From: Clostridiales bacterium
Lineage (GTDB): Bacteria; Bacillota; Clostridia; Lachnospirales; Lachnospiraceae
Reading direction: 5' to 3'
Assembly (NCBI GenBank): GCA_023663185.1
Contig: JAMPHY010000003.1
Span: 124,001-188,000 of the forward strand
DNA: 64,000 bases
Shown: positions 18,061 to 27,007 of the stretch, in pieces
How the letters are laid out: each line of letters opens with the position of its first letter
Numbering within the stretch: the first letter of the stretch is position 1
Translations under genes and position numbers: made by a program
The notes under the pieces: model-generated
The model's database searches: none
What the model was told of the DNA's origin: nothing
The model's input: the letters and a program-made list of their open reading frames with translations, nothing else

Positions 18061-18367
18061 ATTACCTTCTCCTTTCAAATTTTATATTTGCACATTAATA
18101 CTACAATAATCGACTAAATTATATTAGATTTCGACACCAAAATCCAGCCGATTTCCCTGTTTATCCGGACAATTTTTCCTGTTTATTAAACATTTTTTGC
18201 TATGTTTATTTAGGTTTTTATTCATACAGTCAAATGATAAAATATAACACATATTTCTACTTTTATAAACAAAAATAGTGGCATCTGCTCTTTTTATAAG
18301 AGTAAATGCCACTTTATTTACAGTTATTTCAAAATAAAAATAAGTGCTATACTTTACCTCCAGGTAT
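18061..18367. other. Gap upstream of precursor gene: terminator and promoter region
   Basis: It holds the hairpin at 18277-18313 near the secreted-protein gene and, nearer the precursor, a minus-strand TATAAT at 18118-18123 without a good -35 box. A 62-codon open frame here overlaps the hairpin and is not considered a gene. Confidence 0.5.
18277..18313 (-). terminator. Terminator after the acidic secreted protein
   Basis: Stem AGTGGCAT / ATGCCACT continued by an imperfect CTCTT / AAGAG pair. On the minus strand it is followed by ATTTTTG, about 55 bases past the stop at 18368. The hairpin would end the secreted-protein transcript before the precursor gene. Confidence 0.7.
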
Positions 18368-19459
18368 TCAATCTACCCTAATCATCGCCCCTGTTCCTTC
18401 AATAATTTCTTCATCGCCAGCCGCCGTTTTATAAGTGTAAACTACAGAAAGCTTAATTCCTCCTGACAATTTCTCCCACTCAGCATTTGAATTCATAACT
18501 CCGCTGAATGTATATGCGCTTACTCCTTTTCCGTCCGGTGAAAGCTCTACTAACTCATTATCATCATTATAAACAGCCCCGGAAAGTTTGAACGCGATAC
18601 TGTTAAGCCCATCATGCAGCGGTACTGCTTGTTCCTTCGCGCCGGTCATGTCAACCTTTCGTAACGCTTCTCCTGTAATCTCGCTGTCAGCAGGTTCACC
18701 GTCTATTAATATCTGTTCTTCATTTGCAGGAACAACTTCAAGATATATTGCATATACATTTTCTTCTGCTTCTGCAGCTTCCTGCGCTGAATCAACAAAG
18801 ACTAATTCGCCTCCGTTACGGTCCTCTACAGTCAATGAAACCTTCACTATCTGATCCGTAGAGCTCTTATTCACAATGCCATATGTCCCTGATATAACCT
18901 GTTCTGTCGATATGGTATTGTTTCCTATCTTAATTGACAAACCATAGGGATTCAATGCTAAAGTATAAGATGTCGGCACTACAACATTAATGATTTCAGG
19001 TATATCCTGTCCTTCATCTATTTTTGTAACTTCCGCATTCTCTGCATCTATATCATTGTCGGCAGTATCACCGGAAATATCATTACCGGAAACCGTATTT
19101 ACTTCATCGTTTTTTTCATCTGTTTCATCATTTTCGATATTATTACTTTCTTTTTCTTCATCCTCTTCCTTCTTAGGCTCTTCCGTTTCATTATCAGTTT
19201 TGCTTCCTGTCGTGCCTGCGGAGTCTGTTTCACCTGTTATATCTTTTTCACTATTTGTACTTTCAGCACTTATGCTTTCACTGCTTACATCTGAATTATC
19301 ATCATTCACATTTTCATTTTCTGACACATTATGTAAACTGCTATCATTTTCTTCTGCAAATACTGATATTGAAAGGTTTGCAGCCAACACGCACAATATG
19401 ATTGCTATTGCTATGCCTTTTATAAGAAATGATTTTCTGCTTCTTATTATTTTACGCAT
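18368..19459 (-). CDS. Secreted protein with acidic Ser/Glu-rich linker, paralogue of the repeat protein
   Basis: A 363-residue protein with GGAGG before the ATG. A positively charged start and hydrophobic stretch (residues ~14-33, ending SISVFAEE) form a signal peptide. Residues ~37-155 are low-complexity Asp/Glu/Ser/Asn, likely an extended spacer. Residues ~160-363 match the globular domain of the protein at 13568-14992: INVVVPTSYTLALNPYGL, GTYGIVNKSSTDQIV, VSAYTFSGVMNSNAEWEKL, GTGAMIRVD. No sortase motif is visible. It has its own hairpin terminator. It is probably a cell-surface protein; the shared domain is not one that I can name. Confidence 0.78.
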   Translation of the reverse strand: MRKIIRSRKSFLIKGIAIAIILCVLAANLSISVFAEENDSSLHNVSENENVNDDNSDVSSESISAESTNSEKDITGETDSAGTTGSKTDNETEEPKKEEDEEKESNNIENDETDEKNDEVNTVSGNDISGDTADNDIDAENAEVTKIDEGQDIPEIINVVVPTSYTLALNPYGLSIKIGNNTISTEQVISGTYGIVNKSSTDQIVKVSLTVEDRNGGELVFVDSAQEAAEAEENVYAIYLEVVPANEEQILIDGEPADSEITGEALRKVDMTGAKEQAVPLHDGLNSIAFKLSGAVYNDDNELVELSPDGKGVSAYTFSGVMNSNAEWEKLSGGIKLSVVYTYKTAAGDEEIIEGTGAMIRVD

Positions 19460-19567
19460 ACTGCACCTCCGCTTCTAATAGGATATCCTTATAATTTATA
19501 TCGTTATTAATCCTATCATACTTTACCGTAAAATTCAATTTTTTCTAAAAATTACAATATACAAATA

Positions 19568-20293
19568 TCATAAATATCTCTCCGGTTCATTCAGAATAAT
19601 ATCCGTAATCCCCATCTTTTCAAGCGGTATGAAATCAAGCGCCCCGCCCGGCTGCCTATCAGGATACAAATGTCCCGACATCCATGCGCGTACATCATAT
19701 CCTGCTAATTCTTCTGCTGTAAGGTCTATTCCCCGCCAAAACGGATGAAGCGCCGCCGCCCCGCAGCCGCCTTTTAACTTATACATACAATCCGAAACCT
19801 TACTATCCAATATCCCAAGCTGCGCCTCGTTATCAAGCATTCTCAGTTTCGATAATGACTTTGCATAAAAAGTAGAATATACCACCGCATTCTGCAGTCC
19901 ACGTCTATGTACCATATTCACTATCTTTTCTTCCAGCCCTTCATATTGATAAATGCTGTTCTTTAATTCAATATTAAGTTTAAGACCTGATTTCAGTCTC
20001 CCTTCCAGCAAATCAAATACTTCCTCCATAGTCGGAATTGTCTGCGCCGGATTAGTATCAGCATATATATGAAGTCTTTTTAACTCAGAAAGAGTATAAT
20101 CCCGCACAAATCCAATGCCTTCTGTTGTACGGTCAACCCGCTCATCATGTATAACAACAAGTTCACCGTCCCGCGTAAGTTGTATATCTAACTCTATTCC
20201 TGTTAAATTTTGAATTGCTGCTGCCTTTTCAAAGGAAAGCATCGTATTTTCCGGATACATCTTGCTGCATCCTCTATGCGCCCATATTTTCAT
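19568..20293 (-). CDS. Glycerophosphodiester phosphodiesterase family protein
   Basis: A 241-residue single-domain GDPD enzyme: WAHRGCSKMYPENT carries the His-Arg-Gly and Glu residues, GIELDIQLTRDGELVVIHDERVDRTT gives the metal Glu/Asp and second catalytic His, and GLKLNIELKN the later Glu. Such enzymes hydrolyse glycerophosphodiesters to sn-glycerol-3-phosphate and an alcohol. No signal peptide, hence cytoplasmic. A sigma-28-like promoter lies about 50 bases upstream. Since LicD shares this promoter type, a link to turnover or supply of phospho-alcohol substituents is plausible but inferred. Confidence 0.9.
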   Translation of the reverse strand: MKIWAHRGCSKMYPENTMLSFEKAAAIQNLTGIELDIQLTRDGELVVIHDERVDRTTEGIGFVRDYTLSELKRLHIYADTNPAQTIPTMEEVFDLLEGRLKSGLKLNIELKNSIYQYEGLEEKIVNMVHRRGLQNAVVYSTFYAKSLSKLRMLDNEAQLGILDSKVSDCMYKLKGGCGAAALHPFWRGIDLTAEELAGYDVRAWMSGHLYPDRQPGGALDFIPLEKMGITDIILNEPERYL

Positions 20294-20342
20294 AATCCAT
20301 TCCCCATATCCACAAATTATCCAAACTGCTGCTCTATCCTAT

Positions 20343-20369
20343 TTATCGGCATCTTTTTTAATTCATTAA
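20343..20369 (-). promoter_or_regulatory. Sigma-28-like promoter (copy C)
   Basis: On the minus strand TTAA, 15 bases, then GCCGATAA, followed by ATA as in copies A and B. It lies between the AAA-ATPase-like gene and the GDPD gene and points to the latter. Unlike A and B there is no terminator before the gene. Confidence 0.5.
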
Positions 20370-20399
20370 CTTGACTTAAAGCGAGAATGCAGTAACACC

Positions 20400-22085
20400 T
20401 TACCCAATCAACACCCTTTTTCCTTCAAACGCAAAACCATATTTCTTTATCCGTTCTGTCGCAATACCTTTTTCTAACAAGGTCTCCTCATACTTTTTCT
20501 CTTCTATCTGGTCAAGAGCTGCCTGTACAGTATCCTCAAGTGTCTTTTCATCTTCTGGATCATGTACTTTAAATTCCATAATCACTGCGTTATCTTTTTC
20601 ATGATAGGGCTCCAGCATAACATCATATCTTCCGAATCCGCTTTCCCTATTCGATGTAACAACGTATCTATCTGCAAGATCTACTATCAGCCCCAGCACG
20701 AATCCATGATAAAATCGTTCCGGTTCCGCATCTCTTGAAGGTTGACGTCCTGTATCAAAATAACTAAATGTATCCAAAGCAACTTTATTCATGTAAGCAT
20801 TCATTGCCTTTTTGTTGTCCTGAAGCAATGCCTTTACGAAATCATTATAATTTGATGTATATTCGGCAAACCAGTCTTCTATCATCTGCTCAAACATCAG
20901 ACGGACCTCTTTATTCGTTAGTTTCAGGTCATACTCCGTTCTGCCGCTTTTCTCATTGAACTCAAACTTTTCCACCCGCAGATATCCGCTTGCCAGAAGC
21001 AGACTCCAGACAGCGCTGATTTTATTGTCTAGCTGACTGAAAACAATCTGTTCGTCAATCACCGTATGGAATACTCTATCCTGTAATAAGTCTTCCATAG
21101 TCATCTTAATCGTTGGACTTCCTTCTTTTATTAATTTCCCCACAAGGCTGTTGGAACTTGTATTCGCCCAATATGCTGCCAATTTCCCTGTATCAAGAAA
21201 ATTAATAATTGACCACGGATTGTAGATATCGCGCCACTTTCCAAACAGAAAACCATCATACCAATTCTTCACATCTGTCTTTCTGTCACCCATACCATAT
21301 TCCTCTAACGCATTAAACACTTCTTCCTCCGTAAAGCCAAAAGATGTGCCGTATTCGTCAGAAGTTGTCGTCACTACTTTAAGATTGTTTAAATCAGAAA
21401 AAATAGATTCCTTACTCACCCTTGTAATTCCTGTCATAATAGCGCGTTCCAACCATGGATTAGTTTTAAATGCAGAATTGAACAGGCTTCTGGTAAATGC
21501 CGTCAATTCCTGCCAGTAGCCATTCACATAAGCTTCTTGCATAGGGGTGTCGTATTCATCTAAAAGGATGATGACTTTTTTGCCGTAATAGCGATATAAA
21601 TATTCAGACAACTGATTTAATGCCAATGTTGCATCCACATCTTCCATATCAATAGTCTTCCTTCGGAAAGAATCCTTTTCCTGTTCCGTCAGGCAATCCT
21701 CCTGAAGCAGAAATGTATATCTAGCATACTCACTGGCAATTAGCTGGCATATTTTCCTGCGCGTAACATAATAGTCTGCTTCTTTCACCCCTGCAAAAGA
21801 CAGACTGATAACCGGATATGTCCCTTGCAACTCTCGGTATTTCTCTTCCTGCCAGATGTACAGGTTCTTAAATAAATCCCCTTGCCCTGCATACCCTATG
21901 GAAAAAAACTGCTCTGTCATACTCATGGTCAGCGTCTTGCCAAATCGTCTGGGTCTGGTTATCAGTGTCACTTCATCTCCGCTTTCCCACCATTCTTTCA
22001 AGAAAACAGTCTTATCGATATAAAAGTAATCGTTCTCAATAATCTTACTAAAATTCTGTATCCCGATTCCTATTGTTCTTGCCAT
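20400..22085 (-). CDS. AAA-ATPase-like / PD-(D/E)XK nuclease family protein
   Basis: A 561-residue protein with the typical start of the AAA-ATPase-like family (IENDYFYIDKTVFLKEW) and Walker A-like RPRRFGKTLTMSM, then VIILLDEYDTPMQEAY (Walker B). The C-terminal segment has a PD-(D/E)XK-like nuclease core (GFGRYDVMLEPYHEKDNAVIMEFKV). Proteins of this kind occur in many copies in Clostridia and Bacteroidetes genomes; their role is not established, with defence or mobile-element association proposed. It stands alone between the sigma-28-like promoter and pilB. Confidence 0.88.
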   Translation of the reverse strand: MARTIGIGIQNFSKIIENDYFYIDKTVFLKEWWESGDEVTLITRPRRFGKTLTMSMTEQFFSIGYAGQGDLFKNLYIWQEEKYRELQGTYPVISLSFAGVKEADYYVTRRKICQLIASEYARYTFLLQEDCLTEQEKDSFRRKTIDMEDVDATLALNQLSEYLYRYYGKKVIILLDEYDTPMQEAYVNGYWQELTAFTRSLFNSAFKTNPWLERAIMTGITRVSKESIFSDLNNLKVVTTTSDEYGTSFGFTEEEVFNALEEYGMGDRKTDVKNWYDGFLFGKWRDIYNPWSIINFLDTGKLAAYWANTSSNSLVGKLIKEGSPTIKMTMEDLLQDRVFHTVIDEQIVFSQLDNKISAVWSLLLASGYLRVEKFEFNEKSGRTEYDLKLTNKEVRLMFEQMIEDWFAEYTSNYNDFVKALLQDNKKAMNAYMNKVALDTFSYFDTGRQPSRDAEPERFYHGFVLGLIVDLADRYVVTSNRESGFGRYDVMLEPYHEKDNAVIMEFKVHDPEDEKTLEDTVQAALDQIEEKKYEETLLEKGIATERIKKYGFAFEGKRVLIG

Positions 22086-22116
22086 TGACGTCTCCTTATT
22101 TTAAGGGTACAATCCC

Positions 22117-23808
22117 TTACGAATCAAACGATACCTTAATCATTTCATTTACAGACGTAATTCCCGCCAATACATAGTCGGTTGCGCACATACGCAGGGT
22201 GTGCATGCCTTCAACAAGCGCTTTTTCCTTGATATCCTCTGCGCTTCCGTTCTTACTGATAATGCTTCTTAAAGGCTGCGTCATCTCCATAATCTCGTAC
22301 ACACCAATTCTGCCTTTATAGCCTGTGCCGTCACATCTTGGACAGCCGCCGGGGGCGTATATCGTGATATCTTCGTCGGGCTTCCTGTTTAGTAGTTCAA
22401 GTTCATCTGCATCGGCTTTTTTTGCCTTCTTGCACTCCGGGCACAAACGCCGTACCAGACGCTGTGCAATAACTCCGATAGTGGAATCTGCAATCAAATA
22501 GGGTTCAATACCCATATCTTCAAGACGGGTAATCGTACTTGCCGCCGAGTTAGTATGCAGGGTAGATACAACCAAGTGTCCGGTTATGGAAGCCTGAACC
22601 GCAATACTTGCCGTTTCCTGATCACGAATCTCACCAATCATAATTATATCAGGGTCCTGACGCAGAATGGAGCGCAGCGCGCTGGCAAATGTCAGGTTAG
22701 CTTTAGGATTAACCTGAACCTGATTAATTCCGTCGATATTTGCTTCTACAGGGTCCTCTACCGTGATTATATTAACATCTTCTCTATTTAATTCGCTAAG
22801 CGCAGTATAAAGCGTCGTAGACTTACCGCTTCCGGTAGGTCCCGTTACCAGAAGGATACCATGCGGGTTCTGTAAAATATGGTCGAATTTTTTCATATCC
22901 GCAGGTCCCAATCCTAACTGGCTCTTCTCTTTGGTAAGCGCGTTCTTGGAAGTAAGACGCATAACTACTTTTTCGCCGTATACTGTAGGAAGGATTGATA
23001 CACGGATATCAAATTCCTGTCTGTCTACAACTTGGGTAATACGTCCGTCCTGCGGCTTTCTTTTCTCCGCAATATCCATTCCGCCGATAATCTTAATTCT
23101 TGCTACCATTGCCGGAAGAAGTCTGATACTGTAAGTTGCCTTTTCATACAAAGCGCCGTCTATTCTGTAACGGATACGTACCTGACGCTCCATCGGCTCG
23201 ATATGTATATCCGAAGCTCTTTGTCTGACCGCCTGCTCAATCATGCCTTTAACCAACTGTACAATCGGAGAATTGTTGACGTCTTCGCTGTACATGTCTT
23301 CTTGTTCCACCATTTGACTTTCTTTTTCTTTGGCGTACTCTTCCAGTGCGGAATTAACTTCGGTATTTCCATAATATTTATCCAGTGCAAGCATGATGCT
23401 TCGGGTAGTTGAAACCACCGGCTCCACTTGAAGATTCGTAATAATATTTACATCGTCAATCGCCGCCATATCCATTGGATCCGCCATTGCCACACGAAGT
23501 ATATTCATGTTTTCAGGCGAATACTCAAACGGAATCATTTTATGCTTCTTCAATACATTGACGGGAATAAGGGAAATTACGTTTTCCTCAATCGTAACGT
23601 TTTGAAGGTCAATAGTACTAAGATTAAGCTGGCTGCTCAAAGCGCGCACGATATTTTCTTCCGTCACAAGACCTTCATCTACAAGTGTCTCTCCAAGCTT
23701 ACGCCCGCTGCCCTTCTGTAACTGCAGTCCCTTCTCTAACTGCTCTTCCGATATAACACCACTGTTTACGAGAACATCTCCAAGACGAAGTTTTTTCCTG
23801 CTCTCCAT
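22117..23808 (-). CDS. pilB: Type IV pilus assembly ATPase PilB
   Basis: A 563-residue GspE/PilB-type ATPase. Residues 1-150 are the MshEN-like N-domain (LRLGDVLVNSGVISEEQLEKG, LGETLVDEGLVTEENI). The core has Walker A GPTGSGKSTTLY, an Asp box, Walker B DIIMIGEIRD and a His box (GHLVVSTLHTN). A late CPECKK / CPRCDGTG zinc site identifies an extension ATPase rather than PilT. It drives pilin polymerisation at the inner face of the membrane. PilC, PilM-Q and pilin genes are not in the window. It lies in a series with dprA, comM and pilT on one strand. Confidence 0.95.
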   Translation of the reverse strand: MESRKKLRLGDVLVNSGVISEEQLEKGLQLQKGSGRKLGETLVDEGLVTEENIVRALSSQLNLSTIDLQNVTIEENVISLIPVNVLKKHKMIPFEYSPENMNILRVAMADPMDMAAIDDVNIITNLQVEPVVSTTRSIMLALDKYYGNTEVNSALEEYAKEKESQMVEQEDMYSEDVNNSPIVQLVKGMIEQAVRQRASDIHIEPMERQVRIRYRIDGALYEKATYSIRLLPAMVARIKIIGGMDIAEKRKPQDGRITQVVDRQEFDIRVSILPTVYGEKVVMRLTSKNALTKEKSQLGLGPADMKKFDHILQNPHGILLVTGPTGSGKSTTLYTALSELNREDVNIITVEDPVEANIDGINQVQVNPKANLTFASALRSILRQDPDIIMIGEIRDQETASIAVQASITGHLVVSTLHTNSAASTITRLEDMGIEPYLIADSTIGVIAQRLVRRLCPECKKAKKADADELELLNRKPDEDITIYAPGGCPRCDGTGYKGRIGVYEIMEMTQPLRSIISKNGSAEDIKEKALVEGMHTLRMCATDYVLAGITSVNEMIKVSFDS

Positions 23809-23913
23809 AACACATACCCCTTTTCCCTTATTTTATACCTTATGGCTTTAAATTTTTACATCGCAAAGTTTTGCATTATAAATGATATATTTATTTTACT
23901 CTTTTTTGAAGCT

Positions 23914-25041
23914 TTACGCAAGATGGAAATAGCTGTTCCCTGTCTGTTTCACCAATCCGCAAAGATTTAGCTTCATAAGCTGATTTAAAATCTCCGGCAG
24001 CGGAATATCGCGGTTATATTTAGATAACATCTGTTCTTTTATGATTTCAACTGATTTCGGAGCTTCTTCCAGCGTTTGTAATAGTTCATTCTGAATATCC
24101 GATAAAAGCGCCGTTTGCGACTTATTCTGCGTGTAAGATACACCTTCCATAAGCGTCTTAACGATGTCCTGCGGCGACAGCGCAATTCCTGCGCCCTGTT
24201 GTATCAGGCGGTTGCAGCCTTCACTGAGCGCGTCCGATACTCTTCCGGGCAGGGCGTATACTTCCTTCCCCTGCTCCAACGCCATATCTACGGTAATCAA
24301 TGTACCGCTTCTTTTTTTTGATTCGATTACCAGCACGATATCCGCAAGCCCACTTATAATACGATTTCTCGGTGGAAAAAGTGTGTTTTTCGGGGCTGTT
24401 TCCGGCGGATATTCTGAGCATACTCCGCCCTGTATACAGAGCCTATCGTATAGATTTCTGTTTTCATTCGGATAACAAATATCCACTCCGCACCCCAATA
24501 CGCCCAGCGAATATCCGCCTGCCTCAAGCGCCGCCATCTGCCCTATTCCGTCTATCCCCCTTGCCATGCCGCTGATAACCTGCACTCCCATAAGTGCAAG
24601 CTCGCTTCCAAACTGTATCGCCATCTGCCTCCCGTATTCCGAGCAGTTTCTTGCGCCTATTATAGCCACCGCCGGTCTCTCCTGCGCCGGCAGCTTCCCA
24701 CGATAATAAATTCCATAAGGAGAATCCGGAATGTCCTTAAGTCTATACGGATAATCCGCATGTTCGATACAAGTAAATTTAATTCCTTTATCCGCAAGCA
24801 TCGCATATTCTTTATCAATATCGAATTTATTTCTTGAGTCCACAATTCTCTCTGCGAATTTAGTCTTATTAAATGAGGGCGGCAGAGTAAGGCTTTCTAT
24901 TTTTTCCTTTTTCATTCTATACAAAGCTTCCGGCGTTCCAACTTTCTCAATTATATGCTTAATTGTCTTTGCGCCAACCCCCTCAATACTGTGCAGCCAG
25001 TGTGCATAAGGCAGACTGCTGTCTTCTATTTTTATATCCAT
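23914..25041 (-). CDS. dprA: DNA-processing protein DprA
   Basis: A 375-residue protein. An N-terminal HhH-like helical region (GVGAKTIKHIIEKVGTPEALY) is followed by the DprA Rossmann domain (AIIGARNCSEYGRQMA, ISGMARGIDGIGQMAALEAGG, LGCGVDICYPNENR, SGLADIVLVIES) and a C-terminal winged-helix-like region. DprA binds incoming single-stranded DNA and loads RecA during natural transformation. It follows comM/yifB by about 93 bases, and pilB lies next in the series, which fits a competence grouping. Confidence 0.96.
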   Translation of the reverse strand: MDIKIEDSSLPYAHWLHSIEGVGAKTIKHIIEKVGTPEALYRMKKEKIESLTLPPSFNKTKFAERIVDSRNKFDIDKEYAMLADKGIKFTCIEHADYPYRLKDIPDSPYGIYYRGKLPAQERPAVAIIGARNCSEYGRQMAIQFGSELALMGVQVISGMARGIDGIGQMAALEAGGYSLGVLGCGVDICYPNENRNLYDRLCIQGGVCSEYPPETAPKNTLFPPRNRIISGLADIVLVIESKKRSGTLITVDMALEQGKEVYALPGRVSDALSEGCNRLIQQGAGIALSPQDIVKTLMEGVSYTQNKSQTALLSDIQNELLQTLEEAPKSVEIIKEQMLSKYNRDIPLPEILNQLMKLNLCGLVKQTGNSYFHLA

Positions 25042-25134
25042 TCTATCTTTTCCTTTCCTCTATTCATATTTTTGCGAAACCCAATATTTCACAGTATGGG
25101 TTGCGCAATACATTAAATAACAATAGTTATGCAA

Positions 25135-26685
25135 TCACCTCTCCATCTTCTCAAGCTCCGTCACCCGATAGCAAAGCGCCTCAGTCAAATGCTGTTCTCT
25201 AATATCCCTATCTCCCGCCAAATCTGCGATGGTTCTCGCCACTTTTAAGACGCGGTGGTAGCTTCTTGCCGTAAGATTAAGTTTATGAAAAAAGCTTTCC
25301 ATCAGTCGTTCTTCGGATAATCCTAATTTACAGTACTTGCGAATGTCCTCTACGCCCATATCAGCGTTAAAGCGAAGCTTTGTTCCCTCAAAACGCTTCT
25401 GCTGAATCTTCCTTGCCTCAAGAATATGTTCACGCATCTGCGCGCTGCTTTCCTTCCCTGCGCCCGACGATAACTCAGACATTTTAAGCGCCGGAGCTTC
25501 CACGCAGATATCGATTCTATCAAGTATAGGTCCCGATATCCGCTCAAGATAACGGTGTATTTCATAAGGCGTGCATTTACATTTCTGCACATCAGGGTAA
25601 TACCCGCACGGACACGGATTCATGGCGCCGACCAGCATAAAATCCGCCGGATATATATAACTGCCGCTGCTTCTGGCTATCTGTATATGCCTGTCCTCTA
25701 ATGGCTGCCTTAAAATATCAATGTTTTCGCGTTTAAATTCCGGTAGTTCATCGAGAAAAAGCAAGCCCCTGTGCGCGAGTGTTATCATGCCCGGCAGCGG
25801 CGTTTTGCCTCCGCCTGCTAACGCTTGTCTGGTTATGGTATGGTGTGGGGCTATGAACGGACGTCTCGTAATAAGCACGTCTTCATGGGAAAGCAAACCG
25901 GATATGCTATAAACCGCAGAGACTTCCATGCTCTCTTCTAACGACATGGGCGGCAGAATGGTAGGAATCCTTTTGGCAATCATGGTTTTGCCTGAGCCGG
26001 GCGGTCCGACAATAAGAAGGTGGTGAAATCCTGCCGCCGCTATCTGCGCCGCTCTCTTGACTCCTTCCTGTCCGTTTACCTCTGAAAAATCCAGCTCCGA
26101 ATCATTCTGACTTCTTGCCAGCAGCGACTGTACATCTATCTTGGCAGGCTGTATCAGTTCATGACGCTTGTCCTCGTCTGCACGCAAATAGGAAAGCACT
26201 TCTTTAATATCATTGACTCCTATTATCTCAATATCCTGCACGACTGCGCCCTCGGACGCATTTTCTTTAGGAAGGATACAACGCTTTAAGCCCTGTCTTT
26301 TTGCTTCCGTGACTATGGGAAGCACGCCTTTCACGGACTTTACTTCTCCATCTAAGCCCAACTCGCCGATAACAATCGTATTTTCCACACTATCTTGCGG
26401 AAGATATTCCAACGCTGTCAAGATACCGACGGCAACAGGCAAGTCAAACAGCGCGCCACCCTTATGTATATCCGCAGGAGACAGATTTACATTGATACTC
26501 ATAGGCGGCAGGGGCAGTCCCGCATTCTTTAGCGCGACTTTCACGCGCTCCCTTGCTTCCCTGACCTCGCTGCCAAGTAACCCCACCATCTGAAAACATG
26601 GCAGTCCTTTTGACGCATCTACTTCAACCTGAATCAGATAACTTCCGATTCCGTGAATTGCGCCTGATGTAATTGAACTAAACAA
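25135..26685 (-). CDS. comM: ComM/YifB family Mg-chelatase-like AAA+ protein
   Basis: A 516-residue protein starting with TTG at 26685, placed 8 bases after GGAGG. An N-terminal Lon-like domain (FQMVGLLGSEVREARERVK, VNLSPADIHKGGALFDLPVAV) precedes the AAA+ core with Walker A GPPGSGKTMIAKR, Walker B GLLFLDELPEF and a C-terminal lid (RSYHRVLKVARTIADL). ComM is a hexameric branch-migration helicase that promotes integration of transforming DNA in Gram-negative bacteria; the role in Clostridia is less studied. It sits between pilT and dprA, supporting the same function here. Confidence 0.95.
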   Translation of the reverse strand: MFSSITSGAIHGIGSYLIQVEVDASKGLPCFQMVGLLGSEVREARERVKVALKNAGLPLPPMSINVNLSPADIHKGGALFDLPVAVGILTALEYLPQDSVENTIVIGELGLDGEVKSVKGVLPIVTEAKRQGLKRCILPKENASEGAVVQDIEIIGVNDIKEVLSYLRADEDKRHELIQPAKIDVQSLLARSQNDSELDFSEVNGQEGVKRAAQIAAAGFHHLLIVGPPGSGKTMIAKRIPTILPPMSLEESMEVSAVYSISGLLSHEDVLITRRPFIAPHHTITRQALAGGGKTPLPGMITLAHRGLLFLDELPEFKRENIDILRQPLEDRHIQIARSSGSYIYPADFMLVGAMNPCPCGYYPDVQKCKCTPYEIHRYLERISGPILDRIDICVEAPALKMSELSSGAGKESSAQMREHILEARKIQQKRFEGTKLRFNADMGVEDIRKYCKLGLSEERLMESFFHKLNLTARSYHRVLKVARTIADLAGDRDIREQHLTEALCYRVTELEKMER

Positions 26686-26855
26686 ATACCTTTCCTCCTT
26701 TTTATATATATTTTTTGTAAATATTTAGTACCCTCTTGAATTTACCGGCGATACGCCGTGATTCATACTATAGAATAATTCTTGATATGAACTATATATA
26801 CATTTATAAATTCTCTAAAATATAACAAATTATAATTATAATGAACATTCTGCAA
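26686..26855. other. AT-rich intergenic stretch upstream of comM
   Basis: Very AT-rich. A small GGCG / CGCC hairpin lies near 26746-26758. No convincing -35/-10 pair was found and no gene is apparent. Confidence 0.4.
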
Positions 26856-26994
26856 GCGGCATGGATACATATGCTTCCGTTTGAGGTCCTTGTAAAACGC
26901 CGGTACTTAGCGAGGTATTTTCGAGCTTAGTACCGCTGCGATTTTACACGGAGCGAGAGCGTACCTCAAATGGCAGCATATGTATCCATGCCGC
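26856..26994. repeat. Long palindromic element, copy 1
   Basis: Arms of 32 bases pair at 30 of 32 positions (26856-26887 with 26963-26994) and carry CATATG. The 75-base centre has a second stem, CGGTACTTAG / CTTAGTACCG, and CACGGAGCGAGAGCG. The element begins 13 bases after the pilT stop. Related copies are at 35382-35534, 48048-48095 and 50189-50276. Confidence 0.85.
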
Positions 26995-27007
26995 CCCAAC
27001 ACCTTTT

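Noticed and set aside
18124-18312. 62-codon ORF upstream of the RiPP-like precursor
   Set aside because: It has no good ribosome site and runs through the terminator hairpin at 18277-18313.
18990-19478. 162-codon Ser-rich plus-strand ORF
   Set aside because: Antisense of the acidic spacer of the secreted protein, which explains the composition.
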